Part shown: positions 16,654 to 25,843 of the stretch, one piece after another
Numbering within the stretch: position 1 is the stretch's first letter
Layout of the letters: every line of letters starts with the position of its first letter
NCBI RefSeq assembly: GCF_030815095.1
Contig: NZ_JAUSWF010000006.1
Span: forward strand, 1 to 64,000
Source of the DNA: Aedoeadaptatus ivorii
GTDB taxonomy: Bacteria > Bacillota > Clostridia > Tissierellales > Peptoniphilaceae
Length of the DNA stretch: 64,000 bases
Reading direction: 5' to 3'
Position numbers and translations under genes: made by a program
The notes under the pieces: model-generated
Database searches by the model: none
What the model was told of the DNA's origin: nothing
What the model saw: the letters and a program-made list of their open reading frames with translations, nothing else

Positions 16654-18420
16654 ATGCGCATCTCCTACGATCCCGTAGACCAAAACGCCGCCTATCTCTT
16701 TAAGCGCGGCGAGAACGTGCGGAGCTACGAGCTCTTCGGCCCCCACCGAAAGGGGAAGGACATGACGTTCACCCTGTTTGCGCCCCGGGCGCATCGGGTG
16801 GAACTCGCGAGCGCCTACGACGATTGGCAGGGCATCGAAATGCGTCGCGACGAGACCACGGGTCTGTTTACCGTCACGGTGGATATGCCCCTCTATACGC
16901 CGTACAAGTACAAGATCTACGGCGAGGACGGCTTGCACTGGAAGGCGGACCCCTTCGCCTTTTCCTCCGAGTCCATTCCCGGCACCGCCTCGATCGCGCT
17001 GCCGCTGGAGGACATCCCCGCGGGCGAGATCCTCGCTTCGCCCTTACAGGCGATCTACGAGGTACACCTGGGCAGCTGGATGCGCGACGGCGACCGCTTC
17101 TTAAACTACCGAGAGCTCGCCCACAAGCTGATCGACTACGTAAAGGATCTGCACTTTAGCCATGTGGAGCTCTTGCCCATTATGGAGCATCCCTACGACG
17201 GCAGCTGGGGCTATCAGATTACGGGATTTTTCTCGGTCACCGGGCGCTACGGCACCGCCGAGGACTTCGCCTATTTCGTCGACTACGCCCACAAGAACGG
17301 CATCGGCGTGATTTTGGACTGGACCCCCGCCCACTTCTGCAAGGACGAGCAGGGGCTCAGATATCTCGACGGCACCCCCACCTACGAATCCGACGAGGCG
17401 TACTACGCCGAAAACCGCATTTGGGACACCATGGCCTTCGACTATACCAAGGGCCATGTGCAGAGCTTTCTGTTCTCCTCGGCCAATTTCTTCTGCCGCT
17501 ACGGCATCGACGGCATCCGCGTGGACGCCGTGAGCTATATGCTCTATAAGGGCTTCGGCGAGCGGGACACCGACACCAAAAATCCCGACAATCACCGAAG
17601 CGACACCATTTACTTCCTCAAAGAACTCTTGGCGCGGCTGCACGCCGAGCACCCGGGTCTGTTGATGATCGCCGAGGAATCCGAGGACTACCGGGGCCTC
17701 ACCAAGCCCCTTTCCGAGGGCGGACTGGGCTTCGACCGCAAGTGGAATATGGGCTGGATGCACGACATCCTCGACTATATGGAGATGGACCCGATCTACC
17801 GTCAATATCACCATGACGCGCTCACCTTTCCCATCATGTATAGCTTTAACGAAAAGTACATCCTGCCCTTTTCCCACGACGAGGTGGTGCACGGCAAAAA
17901 GAGCCTGCTCGACAAGATGTACGGCGGCTACGAGGAAAAGTTTCAGCAGCTGCGGCTCCTGTATCTCTATATGATGGCGCACCCCGGCGAGAAGCTGCTA
18001 TTTATGGGCCAGGAGTTCGGCCAATTTCGCGAATGGGTCGACAACGAACCCGTAGACTGGTTCCTCCTCGACTACGACAGCCACCGGAGCCTGCGGGACT
18101 ATTTTAAGGCGCTGATGGCGGTGTATCGAACGAACGAGGCCCTGTCGAATCCCTGGGAAGGCTTCGACGGCTTTCGCTGGGACTTGGTCAATGCCGCCGA
18201 TATTTCGACCATCGCGTTTAGCCGCATCGGGGAAAATCAGGAGATTATGGCGGTGATGAATTTCACCCCCGTGGGGCGCAATGTGCGCATTGCCGCCAAG
18301 GGCGATTGGCGCATTCTCTTCTCGACCCATATGAAAGAAGGCGCAATTTCCAATAAAGATGGGTATATAGACATACAAACCGACGGATACGAGGGAATCT
18401 ATCTGCTTAAAGAAGTCTAA
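16654..18420 (+). CDS. glgB: 1,4-alpha-glucan branching enzyme (GH13)
   Basis: A 588-residue enzyme that introduces alpha-1,6 branches into glycogen. It has an N-terminal CBM48 (about 15-100) and a GH13 barrel. The nucleophile aspartate is in DGIRVDAVSYM, the acid/base glutamate in MIAEESEDY, and FSHDEVVHGKKSLL is characteristic of GlgB. It lacks the long N1 domain of some enterobacterial forms, which explains its shorter length. It is the first gene of glgB-C-D-A-pullulanase; the ATG follows GAGGAGG. Confidence 0.95.
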   Translation: MRISYDPVDQNAAYLFKRGENVRSYELFGPHRKGKDMTFTLFAPRAHRVELASAYDDWQGIEMRRDETTGLFTVTVDMPLYTPYKYKIYGEDGLHWKADPFAFSSESIPGTASIALPLEDIPAGEILASPLQAIYEVHLGSWMRDGDRFLNYRELAHKLIDYVKDLHFSHVELLPIMEHPYDGSWGYQITGFFSVTGRYGTAEDFAYFVDYAHKNGIGVILDWTPAHFCKDEQGLRYLDGTPTYESDEAYYAENRIWDTMAFDYTKGHVQSFLFSSANFFCRYGIDGIRVDAVSYMLYKGFGERDTDTKNPDNHRSDTIYFLKELLARLHAEHPGLLMIAEESEDYRGLTKPLSEGGLGFDRKWNMGWMHDILDYMEMDPIYRQYHHDALTFPIMYSFNEKYILPFSHDEVVHGKKSLLDKMYGGYEEKFQQLRLLYLYMMAHPGEKLLFMGQEFGQFREWVDNEPVDWFLLDYDSHRSLRDYFKALMAVYRTNEALSNPWEGFDGFRWDLVNAADISTIAFSRIGENQEIMAVMNFTPVGRNVRIAAKGDWRILFSTHMKEGAISNKDGYIDIQTDGYEGIYLLKEV

Positions 18421-18430
18421 AGGAGGCACT

Positions 18431-19564
18431 ATGGGAAACCGAACCGAAGTTCTGGCCATGCTCCTCGCCGGCGGCCAGGGCTCCAGACTCAAGAATCTCA
18501 CCAAACATACCGCCAAGCCCGCCGTACCCTATGGCGGCAAATACCGCATTATCGACTTCGCCCTGTCCAATGCGGCGAACTCGGGCGTATCGAATATCGC
18601 CATCCTGACCCAGTACAAGCCCCTGCAGCTCAACGAGCACTTGGGGATCGGCGAGCCCTGGGACTACAACCGCTCTCCGGTGGGCATGAAGATCCTCTCG
18701 CCCTTCGCATCGGAAGAAGGGGGGCGCTGGTTTACCGGCACCGCCAATGCCATCTACGAGAATCTGGACTATATCGACTCGATGGATCCCACCTATGTGG
18801 TGATCCTCTCGGGCGACCATATCTACAAGATGAACTACATGAAGATGGTGCGCGCCCATAAGGAAAACAAGGCGGACTGCACCATATCGGTCATCGAAGT
18901 GCCTTGGGAAGATGCGAGCCGCTTCGGCATCGTAAACTTGGGCGAGGACGGCCGGATCGTGGAATTCGACGAAAAGCCCGCCCATCCCAAGAACAATATG
19001 GCCTCTATGGGGATCTATGTATTCACCTGGAATGTACTCAGAAAATACCTGATCGAAGACGAGCGGGACGAGGCGAGCGACCACGACTTCGGCAAAAACA
19101 TCCTCCCCAAGATGCTCGCCGACGGCAAGGATATGCACGCCTTTCTGTTTAAGGGCTATTGGAAAGACGTGGGGACCGTGCGGAGCTATTGGGAGAGCAA
19201 TCTCGACCTGCTGAACCCCTACAACGACCTCGACATGTTCGAAAACGACTGGCGCATCTACACCAACAACCTGAACCTGCCGCCTCACCGCATCGGAAAA
19301 AACGCCCATATCTCCGAGGCGCTGATCAACGAAGCCTGTCGCATTTACGGTACCGTGATAAAGAGCGTTCTCTTTTCCAATGTGACCATCGAAGAGGGCG
19401 CGGAGGTCGTCAACTCCGTCGTGCAGTCCAATGTCGTCATCAAAAGCGGCGCGCGGGTGGAAAATGCCATCGTCATGGAAAACCTGACCATCGAAAGCGG
19501 CACGCGCATCGGCGATGGCGAGCACGTCAGCCTGATCTCCGAAGACGGCATTACAGAGGAATAG
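18431..19564 (+). CDS. glgC: Glucose-1-phosphate adenylyltransferase, catalytic subunit
   Basis: A 377-residue ADP-glucose pyrophosphorylase supplying the glucosyl donor for GlgA. The nucleotidyltransferase signature LLAGGQGSRLKNLTKHTAKPAVPYGGKYRIIDF begins at residue 13 and is intact, including the catalytic Arg and Lys. The C-terminal ~90 residues form a left-handed beta-helix rich in hexapeptide repeats. It is followed after 9 bases by its paralogue glgD, the arrangement seen in Bacillus and Clostridia. Confidence 0.96.
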   Translation: MGNRTEVLAMLLAGGQGSRLKNLTKHTAKPAVPYGGKYRIIDFALSNAANSGVSNIAILTQYKPLQLNEHLGIGEPWDYNRSPVGMKILSPFASEEGGRWFTGTANAIYENLDYIDSMDPTYVVILSGDHIYKMNYMKMVRAHKENKADCTISVIEVPWEDASRFGIVNLGEDGRIVEFDEKPAHPKNNMASMGIYVFTWNVLRKYLIEDERDEASDHDFGKNILPKMLADGKDMHAFLFKGYWKDVGTVRSYWESNLDLLNPYNDLDMFENDWRIYTNNLNLPPHRIGKNAHISEALINEACRIYGTVIKSVLFSNVTIEEGAEVVNSVVQSNVVIKSGARVENAIVMENLTIESGTRIGDGEHVSLISEDGITEE

Positions 19565-19573
19565 GAGGTAATT

Positions 19574-20701
19574 ATGCTAACGACCCTCGGGGTGATCGCC
19601 CCCACCTACGACGATTCGGCCTTCGGCAGCCTGACCCAGTCGCGAAATATTTCGATGCTGCCTTACGGCTGTCGCTATCGCTTTTTGGACTTTCCGCTCT
19701 CCAATATGACCGACCACGGCATACGCACCGTCGCCATCTACCCCGGCAAGAAGATCCGCTCCCATATGGACCACCTCGCCATGGGGGCGCCGTGGAATCT
19801 GAACCGGCGCTTTAACGGCCTGTTTCTCTTTCCGCCCACGGTGTCGGAAGATGCCATCAATAAATACGGCGAGATGGCGGAGTTTAAGTCGACGGCGGAC
19901 TTCTTCGAAAGGAGCCGCGAGGAAAATGTGCTCTACTACCGATCAGGCATTTTGAACAAAGTCGACCTCAGCGGCCTGCAGGCGACCTTTCGATCGTCGG
20001 GGGCCGATGCGGCGGTGGTCTACCGCCCCGTACACGACGCCGATATGGAATACATCGGCATGCAGCGGCTCTTTTTCGACGAAGAGGAGCATTTGGAAAA
20101 CCTCGGCTACCACTACGGGAGCGACGTCGACGTCAATCTCTACATGAATCTGATCCTCTTAAAGAAAGACGCCTTTCGCAAACTCGTGCGCCTCTCTATG
20201 GAGCGGGGCGACGTGTCCACCATGGAAGATGCGCTCTTTAAGTACCGACAAAAATTCGAGATTATCGGCTACAAATACGACGGCTTCTTCGACGTCATCA
20301 ACAATATTAAAAATTACTACGACGCCAATATGCGCCTCTTAGACCCCGAACACTACGAAGAGGTGTTCTACCGGGGCGGAAAGATCTACACCAAGACCAA
20401 GGACGAGCCCTCCAGCTTCTACACGCAGAACGGGTCGGTAAAAAACAGTCTCCTCGCCAACGGCTCTGTGATCTACGGATCGGTGGAAAACTCGCTGATC
20501 TTTCGGGGCGTTACCATCGAAGCGGGCGCCACGGTCAAAAACTCCATTATTATGCAGAAATGTTGCATCAGAAAAGATGCCGTCGTCGTCAATTCCATCC
20601 TCGACAAATTCGTCACGGTGGGAGAGGGCGAGCATCTGATCGGCTCCGCACAGCAGCCCTATGTACTCCAGAAAAACCAAAGGATTGAGGCGGACGAATG
20701 A
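19574..20701 (+). CDS. glgD: ADP-glucose pyrophosphorylase regulatory-type subunit
   Basis: A 375-residue GlgC paralogue. The N-terminal nucleotide-binding loop is degenerate (GVIAPTYDDSAFGSLTQSRNISMLPYG instead of the GGxGxRL signature), as in GlgD proteins, which modulate GlgC in a heteromer and have little activity alone. The C-terminus keeps hexapeptide repeats (for example VKNSLLANGSVIYGSVENS). AGGAGG precedes the ATG. The stop overlaps the glgA start as ATGA. Confidence 0.94.
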   Translation: MLTTLGVIAPTYDDSAFGSLTQSRNISMLPYGCRYRFLDFPLSNMTDHGIRTVAIYPGKKIRSHMDHLAMGAPWNLNRRFNGLFLFPPTVSEDAINKYGEMAEFKSTADFFERSREENVLYYRSGILNKVDLSGLQATFRSSGADAAVVYRPVHDADMEYIGMQRLFFDEEEHLENLGYHYGSDVDVNLYMNLILLKKDAFRKLVRLSMERGDVSTMEDALFKYRQKFEIIGYKYDGFFDVINNIKNYYDANMRLLDPEHYEEVFYRGGKIYTKTKDEPSSFYTQNGSVKNSLLANGSVIYGSVENSLIFRGVTIEAGATVKNSIIMQKCCIRKDAVVVNSILDKFVTVGEGEHLIGSAQQPYVLQKNQRIEADE

Positions 20702-22122
20702 AATTTTTCTATTGCGCCTCGGAAGTCCACCCCTTTGTAAAAACGGGTGGACTTGCCGATGTTATGGCGGCCTTGCCCAAGGCGATCAAAAAATCGTACG
20801 ACAAGATTTACGTGGTGCTTCCCCTCTACGGGCATATCGAAGAGCGGTTTCGCCGCGAGATGGAATATATCGGCTACGATTATGTAAAAATGCACGCCGA
20901 CCGGATCTATATGGGCGTCTTTCACCTGCGGGAGGCGGGCGTCGATTACTATTTTATCGACAACGAGAGCTTCTTTCGGCGCACGGCGCTCTATGGCTAC
21001 GAGGACGACGGCTATCGCTTCGCCTTTTTCTCGAAGGCGTGCGCCTCGCTGATCCGCTATCTCGAAATCGAACCCGACATCGTGCACGCCAACGACTGGC
21101 ATACGGGGTTGGTGCCCCTCTACATCAAGGACTTTGCGGCGGGGGATGCGCGCTACCGTAAGATCCGCACCATCTTCACCATCCACAATATCAACTACCA
21201 GGGCTATTTCGGCGCGGATGTATTCCGCTACACCGACCTCCACAGCCGCTACTTTACCGAGGAGGGGGTGCGCTTTTACGACGGCATAAATATGATGAAG
21301 GCGGGGATTCAATTCGCCGACGGCGTCACCACCGTCTCCGAGACCTACGCCCGAGAACTGCGGGATCCCTTCTACGGCAAGGAGTTGGCGGGGTTGATCG
21401 AGTACCAAAAGGAAAAGGTCTACGGCATTCAAAACGGCATCGACACCGACGAATACGATCCTGAGCACGACCCGCTCCTCGCGGCGAACTACGGGCCCGA
21501 CAGCTTGGACAAAAAGATCGAAAACAAGCGCGACGTACAAAAAAGATACGGCCTGCCCGAGCGCGACGTGCCGCTCTTTACGGTGATCAGCCGCCTGGAC
21601 CCCCTGAAGGGGATGGATCTGATACTCGAGATTTTGGACAAATTTTTGGACGAGGACGTACAATTTCTGGTTTTGGGCACAGGGGAGGAACGCATTCAAT
21701 GGAGTTTCAGAAGTATATGCGAAAGACGGGAGAACGCCTCGGCGAATATATTCTTCGACAACGACGAAAGTCACAGGATCTACGCCGCCGGAGACTTTTT
21801 TCTGGTGCCGTCCGTAACCGAGCCCTCCGGTCTTTCCCAAATGGTCGCCATGACCTACGGCAACATACCCATCGTTCGTGCCACCGGGGGACTGAAAGAT
21901 ACGGTCGTTCCCTTTGACGAGGCGGGACGCGGCGGCGGCTACGTATTTTACGACATCGACGCCCACGCCCTGCTCGCCGCCATGCAAAAGGCGAAGGACG
22001 AGTACTACGCCCCCATAGACCGCATACATCGACAAAGCGCCATGCGACAGGGCTTCGGCTGGCAGCGCGCCGCCAACGCCTATCGCGAATTGTATAAGGA
22101 GATCAGGAGGAAAACCCGTTGA
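20698..22122 (+). CDS. glgA: Glycogen synthase (GT5)
   Basis: A 474-residue ADP-glucose-dependent glycosyltransferase. The N-terminal KTGGLADV loop (from residue 17) binds ADP-glucose. HANDWHTGL and FTIHNINYQG are family hallmarks. The C-terminal domain has the E-x7-E-type region PSVTEPSGLSQM. It overlaps glgD by four bases and the pullulanase by four bases (TTGA). Length is typical. Confidence 0.96.
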   Translation: MKFFYCASEVHPFVKTGGLADVMAALPKAIKKSYDKIYVVLPLYGHIEERFRREMEYIGYDYVKMHADRIYMGVFHLREAGVDYYFIDNESFFRRTALYGYEDDGYRFAFFSKACASLIRYLEIEPDIVHANDWHTGLVPLYIKDFAAGDARYRKIRTIFTIHNINYQGYFGADVFRYTDLHSRYFTEEGVRFYDGINMMKAGIQFADGVTTVSETYARELRDPFYGKELAGLIEYQKEKVYGIQNGIDTDEYDPEHDPLLAANYGPDSLDKKIENKRDVQKRYGLPERDVPLFTVISRLDPLKGMDLILEILDKFLDEDVQFLVLGTGEERIQWSFRSICERRENASANIFFDNDESHRIYAAGDFFLVPSVTEPSGLSQMVAMTYGNIPIVRATGGLKDTVVPFDEAGRGGGYVFYDIDAHALLAAMQKAKDEYYAPIDRIHRQSAMRQGFGWQRAANAYRELYKEIRRKTR

Positions 22123-24749
22123 AACACTGTCTCATGGGAAGGGGAACCTTCCGCAAAAACGCCCCCGGTCTCTCGGCGGAAAAAAAGATCGCCGTGCTCG
22201 AGGCCATGGAAGGCGACTTTCGCGCCTATTACCACCGTCCCGGCGAATTTCCCTATCTCGGCGGCATTCGAGCCGTAGATGGCGAGGGCTTTTCCGCCTT
22301 CGGCTACGCATACCGCGGCGAGGATTATGTCTACGAGAGCAAAAGCACCGTCGAAAACCTGCGGATCGCCCTTTCGGAGGTCTTTGCCGAAGAAGAACCC
22401 GAGATTGTCGTCGCCTTCGACTATCCCGCCCGCGCTCTGGTGGCGGAGATTCTGCGCATTCTGTACGACGAGTACGGTTACGAAAAGGACGACGCCGAGG
22501 CGTGGATTCGCAACAAGGTCTTTCTGCTCTACGAGGCGCCCGACGAGGACATCGACGATGCGCGCCTTGTGGAAATCCTTTCGGGCACCGACGCGGATTT
22601 TAGAGAATGCGTCGACTTCGGCCCTCTGCAGAAAGAATGGGAAGAAGCGATGGATGCCGTCGCGGCGGCGTATCGTAAAGAGATCGCCGAAAACCGAAAG
22701 AGCGCCTACAATAAAGACCTCAACTTCCCCAATCCCCGGGGCGTATTTATCGGCACCGACGGCAATCTCGCCGGCGAAATGTGGGAGGACATTCGAAAGA
22801 TCTTCGAGGCCCTCACCGAACGGCCCCAATGGGACATTCCCGACATCGTCTTTTGCCTGGAAGACCGCGCCGATCCCGAGATCAATCTCGACCTAAGGAC
22901 CCGGCATAAGATCAAGGTCATTCCCGTCGACTTTCTGCCCGATCTCTTCGTTACCGACGATCCCTTTCTCGAGGACTTTTACGGGCGCATGGCGATCGAA
23001 ACCACAGTCGAGGTCGACCCCGTGGCCTTCGCCCGTTCCTGTCGCGACGAGACCGAGGGCGAAGGGGGGATCGGCTACGAATTCCACGTCTATGCCCCCG
23101 CCTTCGACGAGGTGTTTCTCTACCTCTATCCCGACGCGCTATCCCTTTCGCGGGAGAAAATCCCCATGAAAAAAGAGGGCGAGATCTTTAAGGTACAGAT
23201 TCCCATGGAGCGCCTGCCCGTCTACTACAATTTCGGCGCCGCCGAATTCGAGATCGTCGACCCCTATGCCAAGGCGCTTTCGCTGAACGGACGGCGCGGC
23301 TACGCCTTTGATGAGATCGAGCGCTTTTACCGAGACGACTATATCGCGCGTCCCGCCCACCCCGTCATCTGCGAACTCCACGTCAAGGACTTTACCCTCG
23401 ACGGCATTGAAGACGCGCTGGCGGGCACCTTCCTCGGCGCGGCACAGGCGGGGGTGCAAATCGCCGATACCCCCGTCGGCTTCGACCACCTAAAGGCGCT
23501 GGGGGTCGATTATATTCACCTTATGCCCGTTATGAACTACATCAGCGTATGGGAACAGAAGGCGTCGAAATACGACGCCGACAACTACAACTGGGGCTAC
23601 GATCCCGACCATTATTTCGCCCTGGAAAACAGCTACGCCACCGACCCCGCCGATCCCGTCTCGGCGATCGAAGGGCTGTCCCACTTGATCGAGTCGGCCC
23701 ACGGGGCGGACATCGGCATCGTCCTCGACGTGGTCTACAACCACCTCTATCTGGGCGAAAAATCCGATATGGCGCGGCTCAACCCCGCCTGTATCCGCTA
23801 CCGAAAAGACGGCAACCTCTCGGACGGGAGCGGCACCGGCACCGAGATCGCGAGCGAAGACGTAGCCACCGGGCAGCTGATTCGCGACTCCGTACGCTAT
23901 ATGCAAAAGCTCGGCGTAGACGGCTTCCGCTTCGACCTCGCCGCCCTCACCGATTCCGACACCCTATCGAAGATCGAAGAGGAGGCCCGCGAGACCAATC
24001 CCGCCACCCTTTTGTACGGCGAGCCCTGGACCGCCGCCGAGACCGCCCTCGATCCCGCCCTGCGGTTAAATACAGACTCGCGCGAAATGCATTTCTTCGA
24101 CGACGCCTACCGCAACGGCCTTCGGGGCGACAGCTATTCTAAGGAGATCGGCTGGATCGGCGGAGACGTCGACGCGCAGCCCTATCTGGAACAAGTGCTG
24201 ATGGGCGAGGGCAAGCACCGGCACAATCTCGCCTACTTCTCTTGCCACGACGACCTCGTACTCGGCGACTTTTTGGATGCCGCCATGCAAGATGCCTCCG
24301 AGGAAGAGAAAGAGCGCACCATGAAACTCGCCTTTGCGGTGCTTATGATCACGCCGGGGCCGGTGCTCTTTCACGCCGCCGACGAATTTTTGCGCCGCCG
24401 CTACAAGGACAATCCCTACAACGGCCCGCTGGACAATGTGGTGCTCCATTGGCACGAACTCGTCAAAAAATCCCATCTTTCGGACTACGTCGCCGATCTG
24501 ATCGCCCTTCGAAAAGAACTCGACCTTTCGAAACACAGCTTCCTGCACCGCGAGGCGGGTTTTGTCGTCCTCGAAAACGGCGACAAGCGCATCTTTATCA
24601 ACGTCACCGACGCGCCCAAAGACATCACCCACTGGCTCTATCCCAAAACCCGCTGGCGCTTTATGGAACAAGGCGCGGCGGACAAGCGCTTCTACCTGGG
24701 GCAGATCTTGGGGCCCAGAAACTTCGTCGTCATCGAGGCGGAAGAATAA
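22119..24749 (+). CDS. pulA: Type I pullulanase with an unrecognised N-terminal region
   Basis: An 876-residue cytoplasmic debranching enzyme with no signal peptide. The type I pullulanase signature YNWGYDP is near residue 489; the nucleophile Asp lies in DGFRFDLAAL and the acid/base Glu in LYGEPW. The usual HDN is HDD. A CBM48-like segment (about 310-400) precedes the barrel. The first ~300 residues match no domain known to the annotator. The start is TTG at 22119, sharing bases with the glgA stop, with AGGAGG 8 bases upstream. It makes the operon able to build and debranch glycogen; no phosphorylase gene is present. Confidence 0.9.
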   Translation: MKHCLMGRGTFRKNAPGLSAEKKIAVLEAMEGDFRAYYHRPGEFPYLGGIRAVDGEGFSAFGYAYRGEDYVYESKSTVENLRIALSEVFAEEEPEIVVAFDYPARALVAEILRILYDEYGYEKDDAEAWIRNKVFLLYEAPDEDIDDARLVEILSGTDADFRECVDFGPLQKEWEEAMDAVAAAYRKEIAENRKSAYNKDLNFPNPRGVFIGTDGNLAGEMWEDIRKIFEALTERPQWDIPDIVFCLEDRADPEINLDLRTRHKIKVIPVDFLPDLFVTDDPFLEDFYGRMAIETTVEVDPVAFARSCRDETEGEGGIGYEFHVYAPAFDEVFLYLYPDALSLSREKIPMKKEGEIFKVQIPMERLPVYYNFGAAEFEIVDPYAKALSLNGRRGYAFDEIERFYRDDYIARPAHPVICELHVKDFTLDGIEDALAGTFLGAAQAGVQIADTPVGFDHLKALGVDYIHLMPVMNYISVWEQKASKYDADNYNWGYDPDHYFALENSYATDPADPVSAIEGLSHLIESAHGADIGIVLDVVYNHLYLGEKSDMARLNPACIRYRKDGNLSDGSGTGTEIASEDVATGQLIRDSVRYMQKLGVDGFRFDLAALTDSDTLSKIEEEARETNPATLLYGEPWTAAETALDPALRLNTDSREMHFFDDAYRNGLRGDSYSKEIGWIGGDVDAQPYLEQVLMGEGKHRHNLAYFSCHDDLVLGDFLDAAMQDASEEEKERTMKLAFAVLMITPGPVLFHAADEFLRRRYKDNPYNGPLDNVVLHWHELVKKSHLSDYVADLIALRKELDLSKHSFLHREAGFVVLENGDKRIFINVTDAPKDITHWLYPKTRWRFMEQGAADKRFYLGQILGPRNFVVIEAEE

Positions 24750-24795
24750 AAAAACACTCGCATTCGCAATAAAAGCTCGAAAAATCGCGGGGGGT

Positions 24796-24849
24796 GTTAC
24801 AATATTCACAGGAGCCGGAAAGTGTATTCCCGCGGGAATGGCTTTCCGG
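24796..24849 (+). promoter_or_regulatory. Extended -10 and 5'-UTR hairpin upstream of a secreted protein gene
   Basis: TGTTACAAT at 24795-24803 resembles an extended -10 element. Just downstream lies a hairpin: CCGGAAAG (24815-24822) pairs with CTTTCCGG (24842-24849), and inside it ATTCCCG pairs with CGGGAAT across a small internal loop. It is followed by TTTCGTATA, which is too weak in U for a confident terminator, so it may end the glg operon or stabilise the leader of the next mRNA. Confidence 0.45.
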
Positions 24850-24888
24850 TTTCGTATACTTACTAATTATTCATAGAAGAGGTGTAAA

Positions 24889-25677
24889 ATGAAAAAATCG
24901 ATTGTACTCGCCGTACTCTGTTGCTTTCTGTCTACCGGCGTATTCGCCCAATCGGCGCCGAATATGCACATATTCTTAGAGGGAAAGAGCATTCAGGCCG
25001 AAGAGGGCGCGCACCCGATCGTAAAGGACGATCGCATCTGCCTACCCCTGCGCTATATTGCGGAATCCCTGGGCTATACGGTGGATTGGAACGCCGAGAA
25101 GAGAGTCGTCACCGTAAAAGACGGCGAAAAGACGCTCGCCATGACCATCGGCAAAAAGGCATATGTCGCGGGAAAAGAAAACAAAAAAATGGATGTCGCC
25201 CCCTTTATCGAAGGCGACCGCACCTATTTGCCCATGCGCTTTGTGGGCGAAGCATTGGGGAAGGACGTCCAATGGGACGCCGCACACCGCATTGCCCAAT
25301 TCGGCACCTTGCCCCACAAAAAAGCCGACCGGGGAGAGAAGATTTCTGTAAGCGACGGCTATAAATTCGTCATCCCCGAAGCCCTTGAAGATACCTTCGT
25401 CTGCGAAAATACCACCTCGGGCGTCTTGCTCTACGACAAAAAGAACTTCGACGCAAACGGCGAATACGACGGCTTTATCGGCAACTTCGTCTTGACCGAA
25501 GCGGTGGATACGGAAACCGTAAGTTATATTTTAGGAGAGATTTACGGCAAGTACCTAGTGTTCTATACCGTCGGTGATGTCAACTATAATCACGAAGACG
25601 TGGAGTTGACCCGTTCGTATAAAGATGCAACTGAAAAAGTCGTAGAGGTATTAAAGACCGTAGAAGTCGAGAAATAA
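24889..25677 (+). CDS. Secreted protein with copper-amine-oxidase-N-like (stalk) domains
   Basis: A 262-residue protein with a signal peptide (KKSIVLAVLCCFLSTGVFAQ, cleavage probably after AQS or FAQ). Residues about 25-145 hold the copper amine oxidase N-terminal-like fold, including the tandem patterns RICLPLRYIAESLGYTVDWN and RTYLPMRFVGEALGKDVQWD. This module is a cell-surface or wall-associated domain in Clostridia and does not bind copper. The C-terminal ~120 residues are not recognised. GAGGTG precedes the ATG. Likely envelope-associated; function unknown. Confidence 0.8.
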   Translation: MKKSIVLAVLCCFLSTGVFAQSAPNMHIFLEGKSIQAEEGAHPIVKDDRICLPLRYIAESLGYTVDWNAEKRVVTVKDGEKTLAMTIGKKAYVAGKENKKMDVAPFIEGDRTYLPMRFVGEALGKDVQWDAAHRIAQFGTLPHKKADRGEKISVSDGYKFVIPEALEDTFVCENTTSGVLLYDKKNFDANGEYDGFIGNFVLTEAVDTETVSYILGEIYGKYLVFYTVGDVNYNHEDVELTRSYKDATEKVVEVLKTVEVEK

Positions 25678-25795
25678 GAACTACGGCCAAAAAACCGAAG
25701 TGTATAGTAAAAATTGGGATGCTTCCTATTCTGTTGTTTCGAGCAAGCTGAGCACTATCTTTATATAGAGACACATCGGAATAACAATCCTGTTC

Positions 25796-25804
25796 TGATA
25801 TAAC
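25796..25804 (+). promoter_or_regulatory. Possible extended -10 upstream of the SLH-like protein gene
   Basis: TGATATAAC at 25796-25804 fits an extended -10 with one mismatch. No clear -35 is visible. It lies about 40 bases before the ATG at 25844. The rest of 25678-25843 shows nothing else recognisable. Confidence 0.35.
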
Positions 25805-25843
25805 TATGGGGAGATAGATAGACATTATTTTAGGAGGAGTTGT

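Noticed and set aside
22119..22130. A frameshift or missing start for pullulanase because no ATG is present
   Set aside because: TTG at 22119 with AGGAGG eight bases upstream and overlap with the glgA stop explains the start without any error.
24815..24849. Intrinsic terminator of the glycogen operon
   Set aside because: The hairpin is good but is followed by TTTCGTATA instead of a T run, and an extended -10 lies just upstream, so it was recorded as a possible leader structure instead.
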